From positions 33,088 to 97,087 of the forward strand of contig NZ_JADKNH010000017.1 in the NCBI RefSeq assembly GCF_015352425.1: 64,000 bases of DNA. Direction: 5' to 3'. Made by a program: the position numbers and the translations under genes. This document shows positions 35,278 through 43,595 of this stretch, piece by piece. This DNA comes from Fusibacter ferrireducens. Its GTDB lineage: Bacteria; Bacillota; Clostridia; Peptostreptococcales; Acidaminobacteraceae. A model generated the notes under the pieces. The model was not told the DNA's origin. It made no database searches and worked only from the letters and a program-made list of their open reading frames with translations. Positions within the stretch are counted from its first letter, which is position 1. Every line of letters begins with the position of its first letter.

Positions 35278-36639
35278 ATGACGTATTCATTTGGCTTATT
35301 TATTGCGTTTGGTGTTTTGAGCTTGCTTTTATTTGCAGGTGTACTCTTGAGAAGGGCATTCCCAATTTTTCAGAAATGGATGATACCCGCTTGCATTTTA
35401 GGTGGCATATTAGGTTTTATATTTATCAATTCTGGATTGACATCACTTGAGACCTCTTCGTTTGAAGAAATCACATATCATGTATTTAATTTATCATACA
35501 TGTCTTTAGTACTGACGCCGTTTAAAAAAGGTGGCGGAAAGAATAAAAGCATCATTCGAGGAGGCCTTTGGATGGCTTTGATTTCTTCGTTGATCTTATC
35601 GGTTCAGGCTTTAACCGGTGCATTGTCCTATGGGCTTACCAATATGATCGGACTTACGAAACAGGCACCTGTTTGGTTGGGATTCTTGGCAACTCATGGC
35701 TTTACTCAAGGCACAGGACAGGCACTGGCTGTGGGCAATTCATGGGAAGCATTTGGCATTCAAAATGCACCCAATGTGGGCTTGTTCTATGCCTCCGTGG
35801 GATTTCTGATGGCTTTATTCATCGGCGTACCCTATGCAAATTGGGCAAAGAAGCACAATAAAACAGTAATTCCTGAAAAAAGTGTAAAAACAGGCATATT
35901 GAAAGGCCTTTATTCAAGCGATAATCAAATATCAGCAGGCATGCAGACGACACATTCTGATAATATTGATACTTTGAGCTATCATCTAGCAATACTTGGA
36001 ATCTGTTATTTCCTGACTTATTTCCTGGCGTTCTTTTTGTCTAATCATGTTTTAGCATCCAGCGGGGCCCTAAAGGTACTGCCTTTTTCACTGTTTTTCT
36101 TGCCGGGGATGTTTGTCTGTCTCTTTGTAAAACAGGTGTTAAAACTGTTGAAGCTGGATCATACGATTGATCCTGGTATACAAAGTCGGATCACAGGCTT
36201 TTGTGTGGATTACCTGATGGTAGCTTCCATGACCAGTATTAGCTTTAGTCTGCTTCTACCTTATTTATCAGGCATCTTGGTAACGGTTCTTGCGATTGGT
36301 GCAGTCACTTTTTTCTTAATTCGATTTATCGCCGAAAAGCTTCCGGAACTCTCTGTAGAGCGTTTTCTATGTCAATTTGGCTGCTGTATGGGGAATACTG
36401 CAAGTGGATTGTTGTTGCTGAGGCAAGTAGATCCAGATTATGAAACGCCTTGTGCAATGGAACTGGTTATCTTCAATATTATATTTGTTCTTACAGGCAT
36501 TATTTATCTGGTAGCCCCGGCTGCTCCAAAATTTGGGATTACGACATGGTCGTTGATACTCATAGGAAATGGCGTGATTATGGCTGTGCTCTTGTGGCTA
36601 TTTGGGTTCTTAAAATCAGAACAAAAAAAGGAAGTGTAA
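35278..36639 (+). CDS. Sodium/glutamate symporter (GltS) family transporter (453 aa)
   Basis: This is a membrane transporter with about 12 hydrophobic segments. The start TYSFGLFIAFGVLSLLLFAG, the block THGFTQGTGQALAVG (residues ~140-155) and the second repeat FGCCMGNTASGLLLLRQVDP are characteristic of the GltS/ESS family, in which two re-entrant loops hold Gly/Thr-rich motifs. Substrate is unlikely to be simply glutamate in this setting; an N-acyl amino acid or an aminophosphonate-containing amide is an inference from the neighbours. AAGGAGG precedes the ATG, and the amidohydrolase gene follows five bases after the stop. Confidence 0.84.
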   Translation: MTYSFGLFIAFGVLSLLLFAGVLLRRAFPIFQKWMIPACILGGILGFIFINSGLTSLETSSFEEITYHVFNLSYMSLVLTPFKKGGGKNKSIIRGGLWMALISSLILSVQALTGALSYGLTNMIGLTKQAPVWLGFLATHGFTQGTGQALAVGNSWEAFGIQNAPNVGLFYASVGFLMALFIGVPYANWAKKHNKTVIPEKSVKTGILKGLYSSDNQISAGMQTTHSDNIDTLSYHLAILGICYFLTYFLAFFLSNHVLASSGALKVLPFSLFFLPGMFVCLFVKQVLKLLKLDHTIDPGIQSRITGFCVDYLMVASMTSISFSLLLPYLSGILVTVLAIGAVTFFLIRFIAEKLPELSVERFLCQFGCCMGNTASGLLLLRQVDPDYETPCAMELVIFNIIFVLTGIIYLVAPAAPKFGITTWSLILIGNGVIMAVLLWLFGFLKSEQKKEV

Positions 36640-36643
36640 GTGT

Positions 36644-38284
36644 ATGACAAGAAAAGCAGATGTTATTTTTTATAATGGGCATATTGTGACGATGGAAGAA
36701 TCTTTCCCCACAGTAGAATCAGTGGCAGTAAGAGATGGAAAAATATTGGCAGTGGGCAATCTTTCCGAAACACTGCAATTAAAAGATGAGAAAACAGTCA
36801 TGATGGATTTGCAGAATCAAACGATGCTTCCGGGATTTATAGATGCTCATAGTCATTTTGTTGAAAATGGGCTCATAAGAAAATTTTGCGTCAATTTATG
36901 CCAGAAACCGGTTGGCAACATTGAATCCATTGAACAAATGATTGAGGCTTTGAAGCAAAGAGCGGCAGTCACACCCAAAGGAAAACCTGTAGTAGGCGCT
37001 GGATATGATGATACGCTCTTAAAAGAAATGCGCCATCCGATGAAAATCGATTTAGATGAGGTCAGCACAGAGCATCCCGTAATTGTACTTCATGCAACTT
37101 ATCATGTGGCGGCGGCAAATTCCATGGCTATTGCACTTGCTGGGATTGAAGCACAAACTCAGATTGATAAAGATTATGTCCGCAGGGATGAGGCCGGTAA
37201 TCTGTTGGGCCTTTTCCATGAAATGCCTGGTATTATGCCCTTTTTAAAGCTTTTTATCAATCTGGAAGAAATGCTGGGACCGTCTATTCTCTATAGTAAT
37301 GAAGAATACTTAGCGGCTGGTGTTACCAGTGCCCAAGAAGGGGCCATGTATCCCTTTTTTTATGAGGGCATTAAGGAGGCTGCAAATACGGGTCTCCTCA
37401 AGGTCAGGCTTCTTCTCCTTCCCTTGGGTGAGTTCCCGATGGATGCCTTTAATGAGGTGAGGTCAGGAGAACTGCTCAATCAAAATGGCATGCTCACTAT
37501 GGGGCCAGTAAAATTGATTTCCGATGGCTCGCTCCAGGCTTATACGGCCTATCTTTCCAACCCTTACTATAAACCGCATCCCAATATGCCCATAAAAGAT
37601 GAACTCTATAGGGGCAAGGGCAACTATTTGCCAGAAGAACTTTGCAATATCGTCGAAAAATTTCACAATCAAGGGTGGCAAATCGCCATCCATGCAAATG
37701 GAGATGCTGCCATTGACGATGTCCTCAATGCTTATGAACGCGCACAAAAGAAGCATTTCAGGGAGGATGCCAGACATATGATCATCCACTGTCAGAGTGC
37801 AAGAGAAGATCAACTGGACCGGATCAAGCAATTAAAGATCATGCCTTCTTTTTATGCAAGTCATGTATTTTATCATGGCGATAGACACCGTGATCTATTT
37901 GTGGGGCCGACGCTGGCTGAGAGAGTACACCCCTGTTATTCTGCTCTCGTGCGAAACATACCATTTTCTAATCATAATGATTCTCCAGCAACCCCAATGA
38001 GCCCTTTATTATCCATATGGTCTGCTGTGAATCGTGTGACGTCCAGTGGCAAAATTTTAGGTGCAGCACAGAGCATTCCAGTTTACGAAGCTGTGAAGAG
38101 CGTCACTATAAACGCGGCTTATCAAACATTTGAAGAATGGCGCAAGGGGAGTATTTGTAAAGGGAAGTATGCAGACTTTGTGGTACTAGATCAAAACCCT
38201 TTTACGGTGGAGCCTATGAAGATTAGGGATATAAAAGTTATGAAAACCATTGTCGGTGGACAGGTCGCCTATGCCAAGGCGTGA
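36644..38284 (+). CDS. Amidohydrolase family 3 (YtcJ-like) protein (546 aa)
   Basis: This is a metal-dependent amidohydrolase of the YtcJ/N-acyl-D-amino-acid deacylase-like group. Motifs include the start KADVIFYNGHIVTMEESFP, the first metal site GFIDAHSHFVENG, a later His in QIAIHANGDAAIDD, and the C-terminal beta segment KGKYADFVVLDQNPF. It probably hydrolyses the substrate imported by the GltS-type carrier. The pair follows the 2-aminoethylphosphonate genes, so a role in releasing the phosphonate amine from an amide is possible but unproven. A strong terminator follows. Confidence 0.87.
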   Translation: MTRKADVIFYNGHIVTMEESFPTVESVAVRDGKILAVGNLSETLQLKDEKTVMMDLQNQTMLPGFIDAHSHFVENGLIRKFCVNLCQKPVGNIESIEQMIEALKQRAAVTPKGKPVVGAGYDDTLLKEMRHPMKIDLDEVSTEHPVIVLHATYHVAAANSMAIALAGIEAQTQIDKDYVRRDEAGNLLGLFHEMPGIMPFLKLFINLEEMLGPSILYSNEEYLAAGVTSAQEGAMYPFFYEGIKEAANTGLLKVRLLLLPLGEFPMDAFNEVRSGELLNQNGMLTMGPVKLISDGSLQAYTAYLSNPYYKPHPNMPIKDELYRGKGNYLPEELCNIVEKFHNQGWQIAIHANGDAAIDDVLNAYERAQKKHFREDARHMIIHCQSAREDQLDRIKQLKIMPSFYASHVFYHGDRHRDLFVGPTLAERVHPCYSALVRNIPFSNHNDSPATPMSPLLSIWSAVNRVTSSGKILGAAQSIPVYEAVKSVTINAAYQTFEEWRKGSICKGKYADFVVLDQNPFTVEPMKIRDIKVMKTIVGGQVAYAKA

Positions 38285-38339
38285 AGAGATTGTTGTAAAA
38301 TAAGATCATTAGAAAAACGCGATCATCCATTGTGTATTG

Positions 38340-38394
38340 AACCGACCGCAATAAATTAGATCTAATAATCTAACTTATTGGAGGTCGGTTTTTT
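38340..38394 (+). terminator. Long hairpin terminator after the amidohydrolase gene
   Basis: AACCGACC (38340-38347) pairs with GGTCGGTT (38383-38390), with inner stems of AATAA/TTATT and TTAGAT/ATCTAA, then a T-run. Confidence 0.85.
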
Positions 38395-38419
38395 CATGGC
38401 TTATGCCATTTAGCTTTTT

Positions 38420-39793
38420 TTAAGCGCTTTCCTCAAAACGAGATACAGTAAGAAGGGATAAAGTCTTGTAGAGCTTAAAAGACACAAAAGCGGTGATGAG
38501 TGTTGCTATTACATCCGCTATGGGTTGGGCATAAAGAATGCCGTTTACCCCCCAAATGACTGGCAGAATAAGAATAATTGGTATAAAACAAATCCCTTGT
38601 CTACATATGCCCAATAAAAGACCTTCTTTTGCTTTTCCCAGTGCTAGGAACAGCGATGAATACACCGCATAGAAACCAAATAGCATGAAGGATAAACCAT
38701 TTGCTCGAAGTGCTTTTTGGCCGATGTCAATTAATAGAGCATCTCCCTTTGTGAATTGAGAAATAATAGGAATTGGAAATAGAATCATTGTCAGACCAAC
38801 ACATATACAAAATAGAGTTGTCCATATCACTGCTGTTTTTATGGCTTCATGTAATCGAATATAGTTTTTAGCCGCATAACTATAACCTGCAATGGGCTGA
38901 AAACCTTTAATAAAGCCAAATACAATGAGACTGCCCAATGAGATGATTCGCGTGACTGCCCCCATGCCAGCAATTATAGAATCACCATATTTTGCGGATT
39001 GCATATTCGTAAGTGTTATAGCAAGACTTGTCAGGAGTTGAAATAGTAAAGTAGGTATTCCGATTTTTAGTATTTCGGACATGATTTCTTTTGAGAAGCA
39101 GCAGGTTTTAATACTAAAACTAAAAACACTTTTTTGACTTAAAATGTAGGCGATATAAATCAGCGTAGAGACGATTTGAGCAAGTGCTGTTGCTAGAGCC
39201 GCACCAGCGATCCCCATACTTAGAGTATAGATAAGAATAGGGTCTAAAATCATATTTATTGTAGCGCCAGCAAGCATTGTGAGCATCGTGGTTTTGGCAG
39301 CACCTTCACTTGTAACGAGATTATTCATCGTGACATTAAAGACACTAAAAATGGAAGCTGTGAGATAGATACTTGCATAAGTTATAGCATATGGCATGAT
39401 GCTTTCTGTAGCCCCTAAAAATTTGAGCACAGGCGTTAAGAAAATCATAATGCCGATGATTGCAATAGCACCTACAGCTATACTGACATAGACCGCTGTA
39501 CTGGCAACTTGTCCCGCTTTTTCTTTTTCGTTACGACCAAGTAGCCTGGAAATATAAGAAGCGGCGCCATTTCCAAACAGCAACCCTAAGCCAACGACGA
39601 CCTGACCTAGTGGAAAGGTGATTGCAATGGCCCCCATTTGACTTGTTCCAAGTCCACCGACAAAATAGGCATCCACTAAATTGTATAATGCATTGATCAT
39701 CATACCGATCATAGTGGGTAGCCCCATCGCTAAAAGCGCTTTGGGTATAGGGACATTTCTCAATAATTCAATTTTTTTGTTTTTCTCATTCAT
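38420..39793 (-). CDS. MATE family efflux transporter (457 aa)
   Basis: This is a second MATE antiporter, complete here, with 12 hydrophobic segments. The start MNEKNKKIELLRNVPIPKAL is followed by the family block NALYNLVDAYFVGGLG. The open frame begins at 39898, but the ATG at 39793 follows AAAGGAGTG and the upstream part overlaps the operators, so it is rejected. It diverges from a PadR regulator gene, and two identical palindromes lie between them, so the pump is very likely induced by a toxic compound sensed by the PadR protein. Confidence 0.92.
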   Translation of the reverse strand: MNEKNKKIELLRNVPIPKALLAMGLPTMIGMMINALYNLVDAYFVGGLGTSQMGAIAITFPLGQVVVGLGLLFGNGAASYISRLLGRNEKEKAGQVASTAVYVSIAVGAIAIIGIMIFLTPVLKFLGATESIMPYAITYASIYLTASIFSVFNVTMNNLVTSEGAAKTTMLTMLAGATINMILDPILIYTLSMGIAGAALATALAQIVSTLIYIAYILSQKSVFSFSIKTCCFSKEIMSEILKIGIPTLLFQLLTSLAITLTNMQSAKYGDSIIAGMGAVTRIISLGSLIVFGFIKGFQPIAGYSYAAKNYIRLHEAIKTAVIWTTLFCICVGLTMILFPIPIISQFTKGDALLIDIGQKALRANGLSFMLFGFYAVYSSLFLALGKAKEGLLLGICRQGICFIPIILILPVIWGVNGILYAQPIADVIATLITAFVSFKLYKTLSLLTVSRFEESA

Positions 39794-39837
39794 GTGTGAC
39801 ACTCCTTTTGAATTTTTAAAATCAATATAAAGTATAT

Positions 39838-39890
39838 TACTATAAAATATAGTAGTTGTAGCAAAGTTGATAATACTATAAAATATAGTA
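39838..39890. promoter_or_regulatory. Twin identical PadR-type operators
   Basis: The 17-base sequence TACTATAAAATATAGTA occurs at 39838-39854 and again at 39874-39890. Each is a perfect palindrome with 7-base arms and a 3-base centre, and the two are 36 bases apart. They lie between the divergent MATE and PadR genes and overlap where both promoters must be. Confidence 0.8.
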
Positions 39891-39923
39891 GATGTCAAGC
39901 ATACTGTTGGAAGGAGATTGTAT

Positions 39924-40445
39924 ATGTCAACAATTGATCTGATTGTATTGGGAATATTGAAGCGGGAATCCCTAAGTGCCTATGATATTCAAAAACTTGT
40001 AGAATATCGCAATATTTCAAAATGGGTCAAAATTAGTACGCCTTCAATTTATAAGAAGGTCATTCAATTAGAAGAAAAAGGTTATATTAAAGGGACTATG
40101 ATTAAAGAGGGCAAGATGGCAGAAAAAGCGGTTTATACTTTAACCGATGCTGGAGAAAAGCAGTTTGAAAAGTTAATGTTAGGCATTTCATCACAATCCA
40201 TTAATATTTTTTTAGATTTCAACGCCGTTATTGTAAATTTAGATAGTCTTACAGATGAAAATCGCCAATTATGCTTGAATAAAATAGGTGAAAATATGGC
40301 ACTTTTAAAATCATATCTTGAAGAAAATATGACTTCAAAGGGAAATAATCCCGAAATATCCTCAACTGGAAAGGCAGTTTTACAGCAACAATTTAGACTT
40401 GCTCAAGAGTTGGAAACATGGCTAGCGACTTTGGAAGAAAACTAA
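39924..40445 (+). CDS. PadR family transcriptional regulator (173 aa)
   Basis: This is a winged-helix regulator of the PadR family. The N-terminal ~95 residues carry the pattern STIDLIVLGILKRESLSAYD, PSIYKKVIQLEEKGYI and AVYTLTDAGEKQFEKL. The C-terminal ~75 residues form the helical dimerisation region. The ATG at 39924 stands seven bases after GGAAGGAG; a TTG six bases earlier is less likely. It probably represses itself and the divergent MATE gene through the twin palindromes. Ligand unknown. Confidence 0.88.
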   Translation: MSTIDLIVLGILKRESLSAYDIQKLVEYRNISKWVKISTPSIYKKVIQLEEKGYIKGTMIKEGKMAEKAVYTLTDAGEKQFEKLMLGISSQSINIFLDFNAVIVNLDSLTDENRQLCLNKIGENMALLKSYLEENMTSKGNNPEISSTGKAVLQQQFRLAQELETWLATLEEN

Positions 40446-40517
40446 ATGCTTACATTTAAAACAGCAGGATTAAGTGTTTTAGTATTCAATTTCAAAAAAA
40501 TATATCTATCTTTGATT

Positions 40518-40564
40518 ACCTCAAAACCCCCTTCTAATCTATTCCAAGAAGGAGATTTTGAGGT
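40518..40564. repeat. Large inverted repeat in the gap before the methyltransferase gene
   Basis: ACCTCAAAA (40518-40526) pairs with TTTTGAGGT (40556-40564), and inner CCTTCT (40530-40535) with AGAAGG (40547-40552). No T-run follows on either strand, so it is not a standard terminator. It might be a mobile-element footprint or an mRNA 3'-end structure. Confidence 0.5.
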
Positions 40565-40682
40565 GATTAGTTATATCATTATAGCCTATAGCTTCTAAAT
40601 ATTAACTATGATAGAATATTTAAGAAGGTGCAGTATGAATTATAACAAGAATGGTATTAGTGAAAATTAAGGAGGCAGCAAA

Positions 40683-41321
40683 ATGAGTAATCAAAAGGCA
40701 TATTGGGATAAAGTTGCACCTGACAAGGTTTTTACAACAGAGTTTAAAATAGATGTATTTTCACAATATGTTCCTAAGACCAGTACCATTTTGGACTATG
40801 GTTGTGGTTATGGTAGGACACTCATAGAATTATCTCAGAATGGTTATGAGATGCTCCATGGTGTGGATTTCTCTGAAGAAATGATAAATAGAGGGCGGCA
40901 ATTGCAATTTTCTGCGGATTTACAAGTTATAGCAAGTGGAAGCCTTCCCTATGAAGATAACAGCATTGATTCTGTGTTATTGCTGGCTGTGTTGACCTGT
41001 GTGCCCTCTGATGTAGAACAAGAATTGATTATGAGAGAAATTAAAAGAGTGCTTAAACCTTCTGGGACGATCTATATCAATGATTTTCTTCTAAATAGTG
41101 ATGAACGCAATCAATTGAGATACGAAAAATATAAAGGCAAATTTAAGAATTATGGTACCTTTGAGCTCGCTGAGGGTGCTATTGTAAGGCATCATAATGA
41201 GGCATGGGTGTCAAAAATCACTCAGAATTTTGAAACCTTACATTATGAGAAAATTGAGTTTGTGACGATGAATGGCAACAAATCTAATGGATTTGTCTAT
41301 ATGGGACGTTATGCAGAGTAA
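40683..41321 (+). CDS. Class I SAM-dependent methyltransferase (212 aa)
   Basis: This is a Rossmann-fold methyltransferase of the Methyltransf_11/25 type. The S-adenosylmethionine loop is ILDYGCGYGRTLIEL (residues ~35-50), followed by VDFSEEMINRG and the motif SLPYEDNSIDSVLL. The acceptor is not evident. It is a single gene with an AAGGAGG site, located between two drug-response regulators, so a role in modifying a small molecule is possible but not shown. Confidence 0.87.
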   Translation: MSNQKAYWDKVAPDKVFTTEFKIDVFSQYVPKTSTILDYGCGYGRTLIELSQNGYEMLHGVDFSEEMINRGRQLQFSADLQVIASGSLPYEDNSIDSVLLLAVLTCVPSDVEQELIMREIKRVLKPSGTIYINDFLLNSDERNQLRYEKYKGKFKNYGTFELAEGAIVRHHNEAWVSKITQNFETLHYEKIEFVTMNGNKSNGFVYMGRYAE

Positions 41322-41350
41322 TATAAAAAATTAAAAAGTTCGGTTTTCAG

Positions 41351-41390
41351 TTGACAAAAATATACTTCGGTGGTAGAATTAAATTAATTC
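41351..41390 (+). promoter_or_regulatory. Strong promoter with 15-bp palindromic operator for the second MarR gene
   Basis: TTGACA (41351-41356), a 17-base spacer and TAGAAT (41374-41379) form a near-consensus promoter. The perfect palindrome GAATTAAATTAATTC (41376-41390) overlaps the -10 box and the probable start site, as expected for MarR autorepression. Confidence 0.72.
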
Positions 41391-41405
41391 GAAGGAGGAA
41401 GTAAT

Positions 41406-41894
41406 GTGAAAATTGACTTTGACAACATAGAAAACTCTTTTTTTGAGATCTTCGATCAGATAAAAGTACTTATTTCTCAAGATATATGGGAGAATATCCT
41501 TCTAAATTGTACCAAGAATGAAATGTTGGTTTTGATGTTGTTATATAGGGGCTCTGATGTCAATATGACTCAGATTGCTGATTATTTAAGCATTCCCCTC
41601 AACACGGCAACTGGTATTGTAACCCGTATGGAAAAAAAAGACATGATTGAGCGTGTCAGAAGTACGGAAGATAAGCGTGTGGTGACAATCGTTTTAACAG
41701 ACGCGGGAAAGAGTCAGATCAATGCAATGATGAGTGCTTTTATGCATTATGGACAAAAATTTATATCGACATTATCAGCTGATGAGCTGGAGACAGCTGG
41801 AGCGATTCTAGACAAGGTCATCACGGTTCTTCAAGAAGAAAGCAACAAAGAGACACAACGTAAAAGTACGGTCAGAAAAATAGTAATAGAATAA
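41406..41894 (+). CDS. MarR family transcriptional regulator (162 aa)
   Basis: This is a winged-helix MarR protein, starting with GTG at 41406 six bases after GAAGGAGGAA. The recognition helix region is MTQIADYLSIPLNTATGIVT and the wing contains STEDKRVVTIVLTDAG. It is 247 bases ahead of the ArsA-type operon, with no clear terminator but small hairpins in the gap (GCTACCT paired with AGGTAGC near 41970 and the palindrome GATCATATGATC at 41921). It may therefore regulate the ArsA genes by read-through or through its own operator. Confidence 0.87.
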   Translation: MKIDFDNIENSFFEIFDQIKVLISQDIWENILLNCTKNEMLVLMLLYRGSDVNMTQIADYLSIPLNTATGIVTRMEKKDMIERVRSTEDKRVVTIVLTDAGKSQINAMMSAFMHYGQKFISTLSADELETAGAILDKVITVLQEESNKETQRKSTVRKIVIE

Positions 41895-42141
41895 AAGCAA
41901 CAGAGCCTGTCTTGTGAAAAGATCATATGATCTGGCTATAGGGCAGAGGATATAAGCATCATGATATTGGCTACCTACGAGGTAGCTTATATTGAAAACA
42001 ATACTTCGGGAGAAGAACTATTCTTCTGGTGAAATAAATTGAATTTAGTCAAACATCAACACATGAGTATGTCAATAAATCTAAAAATGAATAGATCAAT
42101 AGATTGCTAAATCAATTAATCAAGAAAGTAGGTGTGAAGTA

Positions 42142-43311
42142 ATGAGCAGAATACTCATTTTTACAGGTAAAGGTGGCGTTGGAAAAACCAGTGTGGCGGC
42201 GGCACATGCAAGACATTCTTCATTGGAAGGCAAAAAAACACTCATAGTAAGTACAGATATGGCACATAACTTAAGCGATATTTTTGGCGTATCACTTGGT
42301 AAAACAATATGTCGAGTTGAAGAAAATCTCTTTGCTCTGGAAATTGATCCTAATCATATGATGGAGAATGAATTTGGAGACATGAAAGATGCCCTGATTC
42401 AGATGATTAAATCATCAGGTGCACCGATATCAAATGTAGACCATCTTTCCATTTTTCCTGGGGTAGATGAATTATTTTCCCTATTAAAGATATTGGAAAT
42501 TTATGAGGCGGGAGACTTTGAACGCATTATTGTGGATTGTGCGCCAACAGGTGAGACCATTGCCTTGCTTAAGATCCCAGAGTTACTCTCATGGTATATG
42601 GAAAAATTTCTGCCTGTTGGCAAAGTAGCCCTTAGAGTATTGGCACCCATCTCTAAAGCGGCATTTAAGATCGAGTTGCCTAATAAAGCTGCTATTTCTG
42701 ATGTTGAAAGAATGTTTTTAAAATTAGAAGCGCTTCAGGCCTTATTTAAGAATAGAGAGGTGACTTCAATTCGTATTGTTGCAATACCAGAAAAAATGGT
42801 CGTTGAAGAAACCAAACGCAACTACATGTATATGAATTTATATAATTTTCAGGTAGATGGTCTCTATATTAATCGGATTCTACCCAGTGATATAGACAAT
42901 CCCTTTTTCAATGAGTGGATTGAAATTCAACATCAATATATAGAGGAATATGAAATGATATTTGGAGAGATTCCAATTTATAAAATTCCTTGGTTTGATA
43001 GAGACCTCAATGGTCTTGTAGGAATAGATCTCATTGTAAAGGAAGTCTTGAAGACTCGAGATGTCTTTGGTGTTATAAAAGATATTCAAGGCGAAACTTA
43101 TGAAAAAGTAAAGGGAGGTTATATCTTAAAATTGAACCTGCCTTGTGTGGAGAAAGCCGATGTTAAACTGCATGAATCCCTAACCGATATTATCATAAAA
43201 ATAGGTAACTTTAAACGCAATATCCCTAAGCCAAGTACGTTGAGAAATCATGAAATAGCAAATGCTAAGTTTGATGAGGGCATACTGACAATAACGCTGC
43301 TTGAAAAGTGA
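42142..43311 (+). CDS. ArsA/Get3-type ATPase with C-terminal HSP20-like domain (389 aa)
   Basis: This is a deviant-Walker P-loop ATPase. The nucleotide loop is FTGKGGVGKTSVAAAHA (residues 7-23), the switch I region is STDMAHNLSDIF, and switch II is IIVDCAPTGETIALL. The final ~70 residues (GGYILKLNLPCVEKADVKL ... GILTITLLEK) resemble the small heat-shock-like ArsA_HSP20 domain. It has one ATPase half, unlike the two-halved arsenite pump ATPase, and lacks neighbouring arsB or arsD genes and the metal-binding Cys set. A chaperone or membrane-protein targeting role is more likely than arsenite export. A very similar gene follows 284 bases later, with a small gene between them. Confidence 0.88.
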   Translation: MSRILIFTGKGGVGKTSVAAAHARHSSLEGKKTLIVSTDMAHNLSDIFGVSLGKTICRVEENLFALEIDPNHMMENEFGDMKDALIQMIKSSGAPISNVDHLSIFPGVDELFSLLKILEIYEAGDFERIIVDCAPTGETIALLKIPELLSWYMEKFLPVGKVALRVLAPISKAAFKIELPNKAAISDVERMFLKLEALQALFKNREVTSIRIVAIPEKMVVEETKRNYMYMNLYNFQVDGLYINRILPSDIDNPFFNEWIEIQHQYIEEYEMIFGEIPIYKIPWFDRDLNGLVGIDLIVKEVLKTRDVFGVIKDIQGETYEKVKGGYILKLNLPCVEKADVKLHESLTDIIIKIGNFKRNIPKPSTLRNHEIANAKFDEGILTITLLEK

Positions 43312-43344
43312 GATAGTGCTCACAATGAAAGGAAGGTGCACCTG

Positions 43345-43584
43345 ATGAAAACGATTCATGTTGAAGTCATTGAGAAATTAATAGAAGCCAAGAAACTAGA
43401 GCAGGAAGCTTTGATGATGCTCTTACCTAAAAAAATGCAGAGCCATCTTGAAGTGATTAGCAATGAACTGAAAGATATGGCATGTGAGTATATCACTGAC
43501 TTAGCTCAGAAACTAGATACTCAAAAATCAACTAAACAAAACGAAGCGAAAACCCATGGCGTTAAAAAAGTAGACATAGGATAG
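43345..43584 (+). CDS. Small helical protein between the two ArsA-type genes (79 aa)
   Basis: I do not recognise this protein. It is predicted to be nearly all helical (KLIEAKKLEQEALMMLL, MQSHLEVISNELKDMACEYI) and ends with a polar, Lys-rich tail. The ATG at 43345 follows AAAGGAAGGTG; a GTG nine bases earlier is possible. It is tightly embedded (33 bases after one ATPase gene, 11 before the next), so it may be a partner or regulatory subunit of the ATPases. Confidence 0.7.
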   Translation: MKTIHVEVIEKLIEAKKLEQEALMMLLPKKMQSHLEVISNELKDMACEYITDLAQKLDTQKSTKQNEAKTHGVKKVDIG

Positions 43585-43595
43585 GAGGTGGCATA

